A DNA stretch of 64,000 bases from Actinosynnema sp. ALI-1.44 (GCF_001984155.1 NZ_MTQO01000047.1:186001-250000), one strand, 5' to 3'; shown: positions 27,897 through 36,956, counted from the stretch's first letter. Notes: a model not told the origin generated them from the letters alone. Numbers and translations are program-made.

Positions 27897-29072
27897 TCAG
27901 CCGCCGATCACGGGCGGCGCGGTCGGCTCGTCGGTTCCGAAGACCGCTTCCGGATCAGGTTCCTCGAGGAAGGACGCACGCTGACGGTCCTCGTCCTCGC
28001 TGTCCCGGCCTCGCCCGGCGGGAACCGCGCTCATCGGCGTGCCAACCGCTGTGGTTCGTGCTGCTGGCGCGTTTCGCGCAGCCGCTGCCTCAGCGGCGGT
28101 ACCAGGACCACCCACGGAGCCCATACCAGCCCCAGGCCCGCCTAAGCCCGGCCTGCCACCTGGTCCGGCTCTGCCAGGAACGCCAGCGGTCACACCCGGG
28201 ACTCCGCCGCGCGCGGGCGAGGCCGCACCTGCGGCCGGGACGCCGCTCGTGGTGTCGGGAAACCTGGTAGCACCTGTCCCACTTCCGGGGTCGGTGCTCG
28301 TCCCGAGCCCAGGCGGCGGAATCGGAGACCTGTAGCCACCGGGTGTCGTTCCCGGCTCTGGGCTCGACCGCGACGGAGGCGTTGCGGGGCCGGTGTTGCC
28401 AGGCCCGTTGCCCGGAGCGTCAGCGCCTGGCGGGCTGATACCGGGCCGCTCACCAATGCCAGCAGGTGGCCGGGAGACGCCTTGTTTCGGTTTTCGCGGA
28501 CTCGGCCGATCACCAGGACTCGGAGCAGAGGGGGGCGGGGGAGCGGCGGACTGCGCGACGCGGATCTCGGACTGGTCGGCAGTGATCGACCCGTACGTCC
28601 GCGGCATGTTCATGTTGTAGGTCGACGCGCCTTCATATCCGCGCATCACGTCCACGTTGCGTTGGGTCGCCGTGTTGTGGTCGCTGAGTTGCTGCTGATA
28701 GGTGACGAAATCGCCAGGTCTCAGAAACGCCGCCAGCGGGTCGACCTTCTCGGGAGCTGGCGGCACCGGGACAACGGAGTTCCTGGCATCGATGAACGAC
28801 CCGGCCTGACGGTCCACCAGGTCGCGCATAGTGTCCATCGCCGGAGCGGCGAGCGCGTGTTCGACAGCCAACGGTCCGACGCCACGGTGTGCCGCACCAG
28901 CGGCGTCGCCCTTCCAGACAGCGTCCATCTTGCCGAGCAGGCTCTTGATCTGGTCGCAGCGCTGGTCATACGTGCGTACGACCTCGGCGACGACACCCGC
29001 ACCGTTGAGCATGTACTCGGGGCCGGGGCCGTTGGTGAAGTTCTCGTAGATCTCCTGACCGGACAGGAACAT
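27897..29072 (-). CDS. PPE-like type VII secretion substrate with proline-rich tail
   Basis: A protein of 391 residues. The N-terminal ~170 residues are a helical PPE/WXG100-superfamily hairpin with a WxG turn (AVWKGDAAGA, Trp53). The rest is a low-complexity tail rich in Pro, Gly and Ala (about 175-360). A short acidic end (EEPDPEAVFG) follows. It is expected to pair with the PE-like protein encoded two genes upstream and to be exported by an ESX system with help from EspG. Gaps to its neighbours are 2 and 5 bp. The function after export is unknown; the tail suggests a cell-wall spacer. Confidence 0.78.
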   Translation of the reverse strand: MFLSGQEIYENFTNGPGPEYMLNGAGVVAEVVRTYDQRCDQIKSLLGKMDAVWKGDAAGAAHRGVGPLAVEHALAAPAMDTMRDLVDRQAGSFIDARNSVVPVPPAPEKVDPLAAFLRPGDFVTYQQQLSDHNTATQRNVDVMRGYEGASTYNMNMPRTYGSITADQSEIRVAQSAAPPPPSAPSPGDRPSPRKPKQGVSRPPAGIGERPGISPPGADAPGNGPGNTGPATPPSRSSPEPGTTPGGYRSPIPPPGLGTSTDPGSGTGATRFPDTTSGVPAAGAASPARGGVPGVTAGVPGRAGPGGRPGLGGPGAGMGSVGGPGTAAEAAAARNAPAARTTAVGTPMSAVPAGRGRDSEDEDRQRASFLEEPDPEAVFGTDEPTAPPVIGG

Positions 29073-29074
29073 GA

Positions 29075-29680
29075 TCAGCCTCCCGACTTGATCGTCTGGA
29101 TCACCAACGACGCCACCTGTTTGACCCGGTCACACGACTTCGCACCCAGCGTGCTCTGCACCAACAGGGTGAACGCCAGTGTGTCGGAAATACCGACTGT
29201 GATGCCGCATTCGCCCTGTGGTCGGGAGTCGACCAAATCGTTGAAGACCGCCGGGTAGCCGTCCACCTCGGTCGGTTCGAAATACCCCGGTGCCCACCGG
29301 GCTCTACCACGATAGGTGTCGGACAATCCGTTCTTGTTGCCTACCAGGAACCCGGCTATGAGCCCCTCTCGAGTGTCGCTGTTCACCCAGTCACATCCAG
29401 GAACGCCAAATCTGGCGACGGCGCTGGTGGTGTCAGATGTGCCTGATGGGAAGTTCAGAGCCTGAAGCTGGGCGGGCGTGAGAACACTGCATGGTTTGGT
29501 GGCGAACGGTGCGCCATCCAATGGTGTGGTCACACGGGGGGCCTCAGAGTCGTTGGGCACGCTGCTCGTGTTGGCGACAGCCACCGGGTTGGCTGTGCCC
29601 GCCACTGTGGTCGTGCAGCCCGATACCACGCTACCTATCGCGCCGACGACGAGCAGTGTCCGTGCCAGCGATCCGCGCAC
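29075..29680 (-). CDS. DUF3558 lipoprotein
   Basis: A protein of 201 residues with a lipoprotein signal ending VVSGC (Cys22) and a mature DUF3558 domain: KPCSVLTPAQLQAL, then GVPGCDW and a late CGITVGISDTLAFTL with paired cysteines. DUF3558 proteins are actinomycete lipoproteins of unknown role, common near secretion and envelope genes. It lies between the PE-like and PPE-like genes in one operon (3- and 2-bp gaps), suggesting a link to type VII secretion or substrate handling at the cell surface. Confidence 0.88.
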   Translation of the reverse strand: MRGSLARTLLVVGAIGSVVSGCTTTVAGTANPVAVANTSSVPNDSEAPRVTTPLDGAPFATKPCSVLTPAQLQALNFPSGTSDTTSAVARFGVPGCDWVNSDTREGLIAGFLVGNKNGLSDTYRGRARWAPGYFEPTEVDGYPAVFNDLVDSRPQGECGITVGISDTLAFTLLVQSTLGAKSCDRVKQVASLVIQTIKSGG

Positions 29681-29683
29681 TGG

Positions 29684-30136
29684 TCAGCCTCCCATCTGGA
29701 AGCTCTGGGTGTTGTTGTCTTCGACCTGCGCATACGCTGTTCGGGCGGCTTGCAGTTTCGCGATCTCCGCATCCGCCGCTCTAAGCATCTGGTGGTTGTG
29801 CAGTCGAGCTGCGCTTATCGACGTAACTGTGGCGTTGATCTGCAGCGCGCTCATAACGTCGTCAGCGGGTGCTGCGATCAGTCCCATCGCGCTGTACAAC
29901 CTGCGACCATCCCGCGCAATGCCATCGGCCAGAGTCTTGAGTTCGGTGATGATGGCGTCGAGTTCGGTGAGGCTGGTGAACTCATAGTGGCCGCCCGTGC
30001 CGCCGCCACCCGATTGGTGGTTGTATTCGCTGCCGAACATGCTAGCGATGGCTTGGCCGAATTGCGCCGCTGCCACCTCGTTGTCGATCTGTTCTTGCGC
30101 AGGGCCTGTTTGCCCAGGTCGCAATTCCTCAGCCAC
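29684..30136 (-). CDS. PE-like/WXG-type helical protein
   Basis: A protein of 150 residues and first gene of the operon. It has a disordered Gly/Ser-rich N-terminal third, then two long helices (about 55-85 and 90-135) and a YxxxE motif, YAQVE (Tyr135-Glu139), near the C-terminus. That is the general type VII secretion signal found on PE and WXG partners. Together with the PPE-like gene downstream it likely forms the secreted heterodimer. It lacks a strict Pro-Glu start, so PE-like is a structural inference. Confidence 0.7.
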   Translation of the reverse strand: MAEELRPGQTGPAQEQIDNEVAAAQFGQAIASMFGSEYNHQSGGGGTGGHYEFTSLTELDAIITELKTLADGIARDGRRLYSAMGLIAAPADDVMSALQINATVTSISAARLHNHQMLRAADAEIAKLQAARTAYAQVEDNNTQSFQMGG

Positions 30137-30225
30137 CGCTCACTCCCCATGATGGTCGCCAACCGTGGAAGCGTACCAATATTCAGTGGTCCACTGCCGC
30201 CGGTTCATGAGACGGAGATGGTGGA

Positions 30226-30432
30226 TCAAAGGTTCCCGTTCGCCCGATCGGGGGACTTGATCATTGTGAGGAATGTACGTGCAGCGTCCTTGCTGAACAC
30301 CAGTTTTGGCTGGTCACCGGTTAATGAGGCTTGCTTGGTGTCTCGGAAGCCGACTAAGCCTTCCGTCCAGCCAGTCTCGACGCAGGTCGAGTTATCCACG
30401 CTGGTTGTTGCCTTACGCCAGTTGTCGATCAC
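30226..30432 (-). CDS. DUF397 protein
   Basis: A protein of 68 residues with the DUF397 pattern: WRKATTSVDNSTCVETGW, then VGFRDTKQ and a final FTMI-like strand. DUF397 proteins are short partners of XRE regulators with a DUF5753 domain in actinomycetes, and the pair behaves like a regulatory (WhiJ/BldB-type) module. Here the gene starts with a GTG overlapping the TGA of the upstream regulator gene (GTGA), the usual layout. The regulator itself is frame-broken, so this partner may be orphaned. Confidence 0.85.
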   Translation of the reverse strand: MIDNWRKATTSVDNSTCVETGWTEGLVGFRDTKQASLTGDQPKLVFSKDAARTFLTMIKSPDRANGNL

Positions 30433-31318
30433 TCAGTCTCCTTCATGATCTTGCTGATCAGCGCTCTTGACTTCTTCGGATTGAGCGCCAGATGTCGAAG
30501 GTGATTCATTATCTTTCCATAGCCCTCCACATCTGCGGGAGAGTCGTAGTAGTAAGCAGACCGCTGGGTCTCCTCGTACGCCACTCGCCAGTCGTCTTCG
30601 AACGTGAGCAGGAAGAACGCGCCTTTGAGTGCTGAGTGGACGCCGACGTCGTGGGGGACGGCCGGTCATGTCCAGCAGGTGGTCGAGTTGCTCAGCCATC
30701 ACTGCGGGAGCGCCGACTGGCCGCCGCAGCACTTGTTCCTCGACAACACACCACAGTTCGGCAGGGCTTTCGTCGCGGATGACGACATTCTGCCGACGCA
30801 TCCGCAGGGCCATGCTTCTCTGGATGTCAACTCCATGGGTGATTGACGCGTGGTAGGAGATGAGCTCGCGGGCGTAGGCCTCGGTCTGGAGCAATCCGTT
30901 GATCGCGAACGGCTCGAAGACCTCGATGCCGGTGGCCACCGCTTCAAGCCGACGGCCAGTTCGAAGTCGTTTATCGACGACGAGGTCTCGATCTCGTGGT
31001 GCAGTGAACTCTGCTGGTCGGGCTTCAGTTTCGCCACGCAAGCAGTTCGAGCATTCTCGGGATGTGATCCGGACTCCCGAAGTAGCTCATCAGGATTTCC
31101 AGAGCGGGCTTGGCTGGCAGATTCCGGCCGGTGACCATGTGCGTGAAGGCCACACGGGACGTGCCCAGTCGTTCGCCGACGTCGAAGTGGGTCTTTCCGG
31201 CTTGTGCGCACAGTCGCTCCAATTCGTACCGGAGTACTCTGCGTGCCGCCTGAGGACCGAAGGTCACCTGCACTTCTGTCCGTCCTTTCGTCACGTTTTT
31301 CGCGCGACGATAAGGCAT
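30433..31318 (-). pseudogene. XRE-family regulator with DUF5753 domain, three frame disruptions
   Basis: The normal product can be read by switching frame three times. Part 1 (31318 to about 31035) gives the helix-turn-helix, with GKTHFDVGERLGTSRVAFTHM and MLELLA. Part 2 (about 31040-30945) gives AKLKPDQQSSLHH...INDFELAVGL. Part 3 (about 30945-30670) gives ATGIEVFEPFAINGLLQTE, the DUF5753 start. Part 4 (about 30670-30433) gives DVGVHSALKGAFFLLTFED and ends IMKETE before a TGA overlapping the DUF397 start. None of the frames alone makes a full protein. This is either a decayed gene or three sequencing errors; every other gene in the window reads cleanly except the decayed kinase at 51 kb, so decay seems likelier. 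Confidence 0.8.
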
Positions 31319-31372
31319 GGTTACCTTTCGCGGTGCCTAACTTGGCCTGCGAATAACAGGTTCCACAGAGGA

Positions 31373-31489
31373 GTGATTGATGACTCGGGGATCATCTTCG
31401 AGCCCGAGGCAGTCGAAGCCCTGCGGGACAAGGCAGACGACGCGTTGCGTCGATTGAGGCAACAGCGGGAGAGTGCCGCACGTCCGTGA
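31373..31489 (+). CDS. Possible 38-residue small protein
   Basis: GTG at 31373 with AGAGGA a few bases upstream, stop at 31487-31489. The product begins IDDSGIIFEPEAVEALRDKA and is an acidic-to-basic amphipathic helix (ADDALRRLRQQRESA). It is divergent from the broken XRE regulator and sits where regulator modules of this kind often have a small partner. I do not recognise it. Good initiation signals and a coherent helix support it moderately. Confidence 0.45.
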   Translation: MIDDSGIIFEPEAVEALRDKADDALRRLRQQRESAARP

Positions 31490-31522
31490 CGGCCAGTGTT
31501 CCACTCTGGACGCCCGGTTGGG

Positions 31523-32917
31523 TCACTCCCGGCTGGACAGGCGGCGGTTGACCTCGGCGAGGTCGAAGCGTGCGGGATCGAAGTCGTCCGCCGAGTCCAG
31601 GTCGAGCCATTCCAGCGAGCGCTTGTGGTCCTCGTGTTCCGGGTCGGCGAGGATCTCCTGGAGCGCCGTGTAACCCCAGATCCCGCCACAGTCCTCCGGC
31701 GGGCACGCTCGGCGTCCTGTCAGGCAACGGGGATAGCGGACATCCGCTGCCACGGGCGAGATGTCCTCGACCACGATGTCGTGTTCCCAGTTGTCGCCGA
31801 AGTCGTAGGTGTAACGCAGCCGGTCGCCGGGAGTGGGAGCGACATCCTGGAGTGTCACGCGCCCGGCATCGTGGAAATCGACTCCGGGGTGCGGCACTCC
31901 GTAATGCCCGAGCGGTGTTTCGAACACCCACATGTGGCTGTCGAGCCAGCCGAAAGCGTCCTGGACAACCGCGTGCAGCGCCGCCAGGCTCATCCCGGAC
32001 GGGACCTCCACCCTGCGCCAGATCGGCGGTTTGGCGCCACGCAAGGTGACCTTCACCCTGTGCGCGGTCTTCGCGGTCACGGCGGAAGGTTGCGACGGTA
32101 GGAGATCCACTCGCGAGCGAAGCAGGTCCAGGTACATGTCCATGTCTTCGACCTGGTCCGGTTGCACCGGACACAGTGGCGCCACCAACGCCCGAGTCAT
32201 GGCCGTGTGCGCCTCGTGCGGCTGGTACTCGTGGAAAGGCAGACCGTGCGCGGCGGCCTGATCTTCGAACTGCTCGCGGATGACACCCGGCTCGTCGGTC
32301 GGGAAGCAGTCCTTCAGGCCACCACCGAGATCGTGGTCGATGAGCACGACCAGCGCATGGGACGTCCGCCCGTACGTGTAGGTGAGCGCGATCGACTCCT
32401 GACCGGCTTCGACGCTCCCGTAACCGAAACACGGCCCGACCTTCGGCTTGCCGAGCTTCGCGGCCCACGCCCGGTCTTTCTGCCCAGCGGCGACCATCCG
32501 ACCGGCGCCCTGGGCCGCGTGGTCACGGACCTCGGCAGGGCCAAGGTGGGCCAGGAACCGCAGCAGCGACAACGCGGCCGGGGCGGCGGTCTGCTCCGCG
32601 TGGATGGCGAGGTCGGTGAGCATGGCGGGCAGTTCGTCCGCGTCGGACACCATGCCGCGCATCATGTGGACGAACTCGACGCCGAACAGTTCCACGTCAA
32701 GCGGATCGGTGCTCGACCGGGTCGTGAACGCCCACTGGTCGAGTATTCCGGCCATGGCTTCGTCCGGCCCCGCGGGAACAACTCCGAGGTCGACCAGCCG
32801 GTTCAGCACCTGCTCGGCGCCGCCGGGATCGTCGAACACCGCCAGGACCTCGGCAGGCGCACCCGCAGCGGCCAACTGATCACGCATCTGCGCCAGAACA
32901 TCGGCTTCGGGCTGCAT
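31523..32917 (-). CDS. Plasmid pRiA4b ORF-3 family protein
   Basis: A protein of 464 residues from ATG 32917. The C-terminal ~160 residues are the pRiA4b ORF-3-like domain: VTLRGAKPPIWRRVEVPSG, then WVFETPLGHYG, YTYDFGDNWEHDI and a cysteine pair (CLTGRRACPPEDCGG). The N-terminal 290 residues are a separate helical region without a clear family, with a conserved-looking GYGSVEAGQESIALTYTYG centre. The domain is common in mobile-element and host genes; its biochemical role is unknown. It is not a transposase itself, and no repeats flank it. Confidence 0.8.
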   Translation of the reverse strand: MQPEADVLAQMRDQLAAAGAPAEVLAVFDDPGGAEQVLNRLVDLGVVPAGPDEAMAGILDQWAFTTRSSTDPLDVELFGVEFVHMMRGMVSDADELPAMLTDLAIHAEQTAAPAALSLLRFLAHLGPAEVRDHAAQGAGRMVAAGQKDRAWAAKLGKPKVGPCFGYGSVEAGQESIALTYTYGRTSHALVVLIDHDLGGGLKDCFPTDEPGVIREQFEDQAAAHGLPFHEYQPHEAHTAMTRALVAPLCPVQPDQVEDMDMYLDLLRSRVDLLPSQPSAVTAKTAHRVKVTLRGAKPPIWRRVEVPSGMSLAALHAVVQDAFGWLDSHMWVFETPLGHYGVPHPGVDFHDAGRVTLQDVAPTPGDRLRYTYDFGDNWEHDIVVEDISPVAADVRYPRCLTGRRACPPEDCGGIWGYTALQEILADPEHEDHKRSLEWLDLDSADDFDPARFDLAEVNRRLSSRE

Positions 32918-32979
32918 CCTCAGATGCTCGCATCGGACTGCCCGGCTCGGTCGACCGGGCCGGACAGTCCGACAGGTGA

Positions 32980-34329
32980 CTACCGAGTCGCGACGGCCTG
33001 CTCGGCCGCGGCCAGCCACTCACGCCACTGCGCCGCCTGGGCCTCGGCCTGCTCGGCACGGCGGTTGTCGCCAGCCGCGCGGGCCTTGGCGGCCTTCGAC
33101 TCGAACTCCTCGACCCGCTCGCGGAACTGGGCCGCGCGGGCCTGGGCCTCCGGGTCGGTGCGGCGCCACTGCTGATCCGCCGCCTGGCGAACCTTCTCCT
33201 CGACCGCGCGCAGTCGGCCTTCGAGCTCACGCACGCGCTCGCGCGGGACCTTGCCGATCGACTCCCAGCGCTCCTGGATGCGGTGCAGCTGCGACCGGGC
33301 CGCGTCCAGGTCCGACGTGGTGATCTTCTCGGCCTCGACCAGCAGTTCTTCCTTGGCCTTCGCGTTGTCGGTGAACTCCGCGTCGCGCTCGCTGAACGCC
33401 GCCGACCGGCGGGCGAAGAACTTGTCCTGCGCCGCGCGGAACCGCTGCCACAGCGCGTCGTCCGAGTCCTTCGGCGCCCGCCCGGCCGCCTTCCACTCGG
33501 TCATCAGCGCCTTGTAACGACCGGCCGTCACGCCCCAGTCGTCGGAGTCCGACAGCTGCTCGGCCTCCTCGACCAGTTCCTGCTTGCGGGCCTTGGCGGT
33601 CGAGCGCTGCCGGTCGAGGTCCGCGAAGTGCGAACCGCGCCTGCGGTTGAAGGTGTCCCGCGCCTTGGAGAACCGCCGCCACAGCTGCTCGTCGGTCTTC
33701 CTGTCGACGCCGCGGATGGTCTTCCACTCGTCCAGGATCGTCCGCAGCCGGTCACCCGCCGCTTTCCACTGGGTCGACTCGGCCGCGATCGACTCGGCTT
33801 CCTCGGCCAGTTCCTGCTTGCGCGCCACCGACGCCGCCCGTGCTGCCTCACGGGCCACCTTCGAGGCCTCGATGGCCTGCTTGGCGTGCGCCAGGACGTA
33901 CTCGACACGCGCGTCCAGCGCGGCGAGGTCGCCGACCACCGCCGCGTCGACCAGGCTCTCCTTGATGTGCTTCGCGCTCGTCAAGGACTGCTTCGGGTCG
34001 CCGGCACCGGAGACGATCCTGGCCTCGAGCAGTTCGACCTCGGTGCGGATGTCGTCGAACCGCCGCGCGAAGTGGGCGAGCCCCTCCGCGGGTTCGCCCG
34101 CCTGCCACGAGCCGACCGACCGCTCGCCGTCCGCGGTCTTCACGAAGACCTGGCCGGACTCGTCCACCCGCCCCCACCTGCTCGGGTCGGTGGACGCCAC
34201 CGGAACCGGCGCCGGTGCCGTGAGCTCCGTGGCTGCCGGCTCGGCCGTGGGGGCCGGCTCAGCCACAGCCACCTCCGGTGCCTCGACCTCAGCCACGTCC
34301 GTGCTCTGGGTTGTTTCCCTGTCCGTCAT
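32980..34329 (-). CDS. DUF349 coiled-coil protein
   Basis: A protein of 449 residues from ATG 34329, preceded by GAGGAGGAG. After an acidic, proline-rich first 60 residues, it consists of about five DUF349 repeats of ~75 residues, each a long helix pair with a conserved tryptophan and charged core (for example LWRRFSKARDTFNRRR and LWQRFRAAQDKFFARR). DUF349 proteins are cytoplasmic and highly helical. Their function is poorly known, with links to stress and ribosome or nucleoid binding reported only loosely. The gene is monocistronic, divergent from the dioxygenase-like gene. Confidence 0.85.
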   Translation of the reverse strand: MTDRETTQSTDVAEVEAPEVAVAEPAPTAEPAATELTAPAPVPVASTDPSRWGRVDESGQVFVKTADGERSVGSWQAGEPAEGLAHFARRFDDIRTEVELLEARIVSGAGDPKQSLTSAKHIKESLVDAAVVGDLAALDARVEYVLAHAKQAIEASKVAREAARAASVARKQELAEEAESIAAESTQWKAAGDRLRTILDEWKTIRGVDRKTDEQLWRRFSKARDTFNRRRGSHFADLDRQRSTAKARKQELVEEAEQLSDSDDWGVTAGRYKALMTEWKAAGRAPKDSDDALWQRFRAAQDKFFARRSAAFSERDAEFTDNAKAKEELLVEAEKITTSDLDAARSQLHRIQERWESIGKVPRERVRELEGRLRAVEEKVRQAADQQWRRTDPEAQARAAQFRERVEEFESKAAKARAAGDNRRAEQAEAQAAQWREWLAAAEQAVATR

Positions 34330-34508
34330 CGCCGGCTCCTCCTCGCCTGCGTGCCCGCGCCTCCCACGGGCGCCCCGTCGTTCGCCGGGGCCCAGCAACC
34401 TGGAATCCCGCTCGCCGAGGCGACAGGTTCCGCGCGCATTCAAACAGGTCAACGCCCGAGTCGGAACCACCAGGCTCAGTCCGGGCCATCCTAGTAACGT
34501 CTCACAGC

Positions 34509-35210
34509 GTGATCGTCCGCGCCGCTGTCGTGCCGTATCCACCTCTTCTGGTGCCCGAACTGGTCGTCGCGGATGTGGCGGAAGTCGCCGCGCTGCGCCG
34601 CTCGTGCGTGGCCGCCGCCCGTGCACTGGCGGCGAGTTCCCGCAGGTGGATAGCGGTGGCGCCGGGGTTCGGCGAGGTCCCCGGCGATGCCGTCGGCACG
34701 TTCCGCGGGTTCGGGGTGGACGTCGCGGTCCGGCTGAGCGAGGACACGGAGGGTGACTTCGACCCGGATCTGCCATTACCCGCGTTGATAGCAGGATGGT
34801 TGCGAGAGCAAGCAGGTGTACGCGGTGTGAGCGTCCAGTTGGTCCCACCGGATGCGACGAGCGAACAGTGCCGTGCGCTGGGCGGACGCCTCGCGGACAG
34901 CCCGGACGATCCAATTGGACTGCTCGTGCTCGGTGACGGCTCCTCGAGGCACGGTGAGCGGGCTCCCGGCCGCCCCGACGAGCGCGCGGGCGACTTCGAC
35001 AACACCGTCCAGAAAGCCCTCAGCGACGCCGACCAGGCCGCGCTGCTGGCGATCGACCCTGCCTTGGCGGCCGAGCTCGGTGCGGAGGGCAGGGCCGCGT
35101 GGCAGGTCCTCGGCGGGCTGCCGGGGGAGTGGCAGTGCGTCACCAGCGAGCTGATGGTGCCCTTCGGCGTCGCCTACCATGTGGCTGTCTGGGAGCCTGT
35201 CGAGCTGTGA
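34509..35210 (+). CDS. Class III extradiol dioxygenase-like protein upstream of miaA
   Basis: A protein of 233 residues from GTG 34509. It opens IVRAAVVPYPPLLVPELV and has a central LLVLGDGSSRHGERAPGRPDERA motif, matching the LigB-like fold. Homologues sit immediately upstream of miaA in many actinobacteria (Rv2728c-like). The metal-ligand histidines of true extradiol dioxygenases are largely missing, so catalysis is doubtful. It overlaps miaA by GTGA and is co-transcribed with it. Confidence 0.8.
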   Translation: MIVRAAVVPYPPLLVPELVVADVAEVAALRRSCVAAARALAASSRRWIAVAPGFGEVPGDAVGTFRGFGVDVAVRLSEDTEGDFDPDLPLPALIAGWLREQAGVRGVSVQLVPPDATSEQCRALGGRLADSPDDPIGLLVLGDGSSRHGERAPGRPDERAGDFDNTVQKALSDADQAALLAIDPALAAELGAEGRAAWQVLGGLPGEWQCVTSELMVPFGVAYHVAVWEPVEL

Positions 35211-36109
35211 CCACTCCCATCGCCGTCGTCGGCCCCACCGCGACGGGCAAATCCGACCTGGGGATCGCGCTGGCCGAACGACTCGGCGGCGAGGTGGTCA
35301 ACGCTGACGCGTCCCAGCTCTACCGCGGCATGGACATCGGCACCGCGAAGGTGACCCGAGCCGAACGCGAGGCCGTGCCGCACCACCTGCTCGACGTGCT
35401 CGACGTGACCGAGACGGCCTCGGTGGCCGCGTACCAGCGGCACGCCCGGCGAGCCGTGGAAGAGATCCAGGCGGCGGGCAAGGTGCCGATCCTGGTCGGC
35501 GGCTCCGGGCTGTACGTCCAGGCTGTCGTGGACGAACTGGAGTTCCCCGGCACCGACGCGGGCATCCGGGCGCGGCTGGAATCCGAACTGGCCCGCGTCG
35601 GCGCGCCGTTGCTGCACGAACGGCTCGCCACGCGCGACCCGATCGCCGCGGCCGCGATCCTGCCGAGCAACGGCCGACGCCTGGTCCGCGCGCTCGAAGT
35701 GATCGAGCTGACCGGTCGCCCGTTCTCCGCGACCATGCCCAAACCCGGCCCCGCCCGGTACGGCACGGTCATGGTCGGGCTGGACCGCGAGCCGGACCTG
35801 CTGGACGCCCGCATCGACGACCGGGTGCGGCGGATGTTCGCCGCGGGATTCGTCGACGAGGTCCGCGACCTGGAGCGAGCCGGTCTCCGCGACGGTCTGA
35901 CGGCTTCTCGTGCACTCGGCTACCAGCAGGTCCTCGCGTCGTTCGACGGCGAGTACGACCTCGCCGAGGCCACAGCACTGACCGCGCAGGGCCACCGGCG
36001 GTTCGTGCGCAGGCAGCGGTCGTGGTTCCGGCGTGACAAGCGGATCACCTGGCTGGACGCGGGCGCCGCGAACCTACTGGACGAAGTGCTCCGGCTGGTG
36101 ACCCCGTAA
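35207..36109 (+). CDS. miaA: tRNA dimethylallyltransferase
   Basis: A protein of 300 residues starting at GTG 35207. The P-loop is GPTATGKS (residues 9-16), followed by DASQLYRGMDIGTAKVT and PHHLLDVLDV. It attaches the dimethylallyl group to A37 of tRNAs reading UNN codons, making the substrate for MiaB at 22465. It is coupled to the upstream dioxygenase-like gene and is followed 10 bp later by dapF. Length and motifs are standard. Confidence 0.96.
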   Translation: MTTPIAVVGPTATGKSDLGIALAERLGGEVVNADASQLYRGMDIGTAKVTRAEREAVPHHLLDVLDVTETASVAAYQRHARRAVEEIQAAGKVPILVGGSGLYVQAVVDELEFPGTDAGIRARLESELARVGAPLLHERLATRDPIAAAAILPSNGRRLVRALEVIELTGRPFSATMPKPGPARYGTVMVGLDREPDLLDARIDDRVRRMFAAGFVDEVRDLERAGLRDGLTASRALGYQQVLASFDGEYDLAEATALTAQGHRRFVRRQRSWFRRDKRITWLDAGAANLLDEVLRLVTP

Positions 36110-36119
36110 CCTGGGACAG

Positions 36120-36956
36120 GTGCGGGACATCGAATTCCTCAAGGGACACGGCACCGAGAACGACTTCGTGGTGTTGCCGGACCTCGACGGCACCCTGGAC
36201 CTGACCGCGGCGCGTGTCCGTGCGCTCTGCGACCGCAACCGCGGTATCGGCGCGGACGGCGTGCTCCGGGTGGTCAAAGGCGCCGCGGTCGAGAACGCGC
36301 CGTCTGATGTGGACCCTGAGGGTTGGTTCATGGACTACCGCAACGCCGACGGGTCGATCGCGGAGATGTGCGGCAACGGCCTGCGCCTGTTCGCGGCCTA
36401 CCTCGTCGACGCCGGTCTGGTCGACGCGGGTGACTTCGTCGTCGGCACGCGGTCCGGGGCGAAGCCGGTGCGCACGCACGAGGACGGGTCCGTGACCCTC
36501 CACATGGGACCGGCGCGGGTGTTCGGCCGATCACAGGCGACCGTGTCCGGCGAGGCGTACCCGGGTGTCGCGATCGACGTCGGCAACCCGCACCTGGCGT
36601 GCCTGATCGACAGCGACCCGGCGGACCTGGACCTGACCGTGCCGCCGGGCCACGACCCGGTGTTGTTCCCGCACGGCGTGAACGTGGAGCTGTTCCGCCG
36701 CAAGGGCCCGGACGCGATCCAGATGCGCGTGCACGAGCGCGGGGTCGGCGAGACCCGGTCGTGCGGGACGGGCACGGTCGCCGCGGTGGCCGCGTTGCTG
36801 CACATGGTGAACGAGCCGACCGGAGCGTCCTATGTGGATGTGCTCGGTGGCAGGGTCCGTGTCGAGATCACCGAGGACGGCAGCACGCTCACTGGCCCTG
36901 CGGTGCTGGTTGCCCGTGGACAGCTGGATCCGCGGTGGTGGGACTCGGCGTCCTGA
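36120..36956 (+). CDS. dapF: Diaminopimelate epimerase
   Basis: A protein of 278 residues from GTG 36120. The catalytic cysteine pair is in EMCGNGLRLFA (Cys84) and RSCGTGTVAAV (about Cys215). The N-terminal GHGTENDFVVLPD is typical. It converts LL- to meso-diaminopimelate for lysine and peptidoglycan synthesis. It is co-directional with miaA with a 10-bp gap. Its last 68 bp overlap the end of the convergent MFS gene. Confidence 0.96.
   Translation: MRDIEFLKGHGTENDFVVLPDLDGTLDLTAARVRALCDRNRGIGADGVLRVVKGAAVENAPSDVDPEGWFMDYRNADGSIAEMCGNGLRLFAAYLVDAGLVDAGDFVVGTRSGAKPVRTHEDGSVTLHMGPARVFGRSQATVSGEAYPGVAIDVGNPHLACLIDSDPADLDLTVPPGHDPVLFPHGVNVELFRRKGPDAIQMRVHERGVGETRSCGTGTVAAVAALLHMVNEPTGASYVDVLGGRVRVEITEDGSTLTGPAVLVARGQLDPRWWDSAS

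Noticed and set aside
31523-32917. Transposase or insertion sequence around the pRiA4b ORF-3-like gene
   Set aside because: There are no terminal inverted repeats, target duplications or catalytic DDE residues; the gene looks chromosomal.
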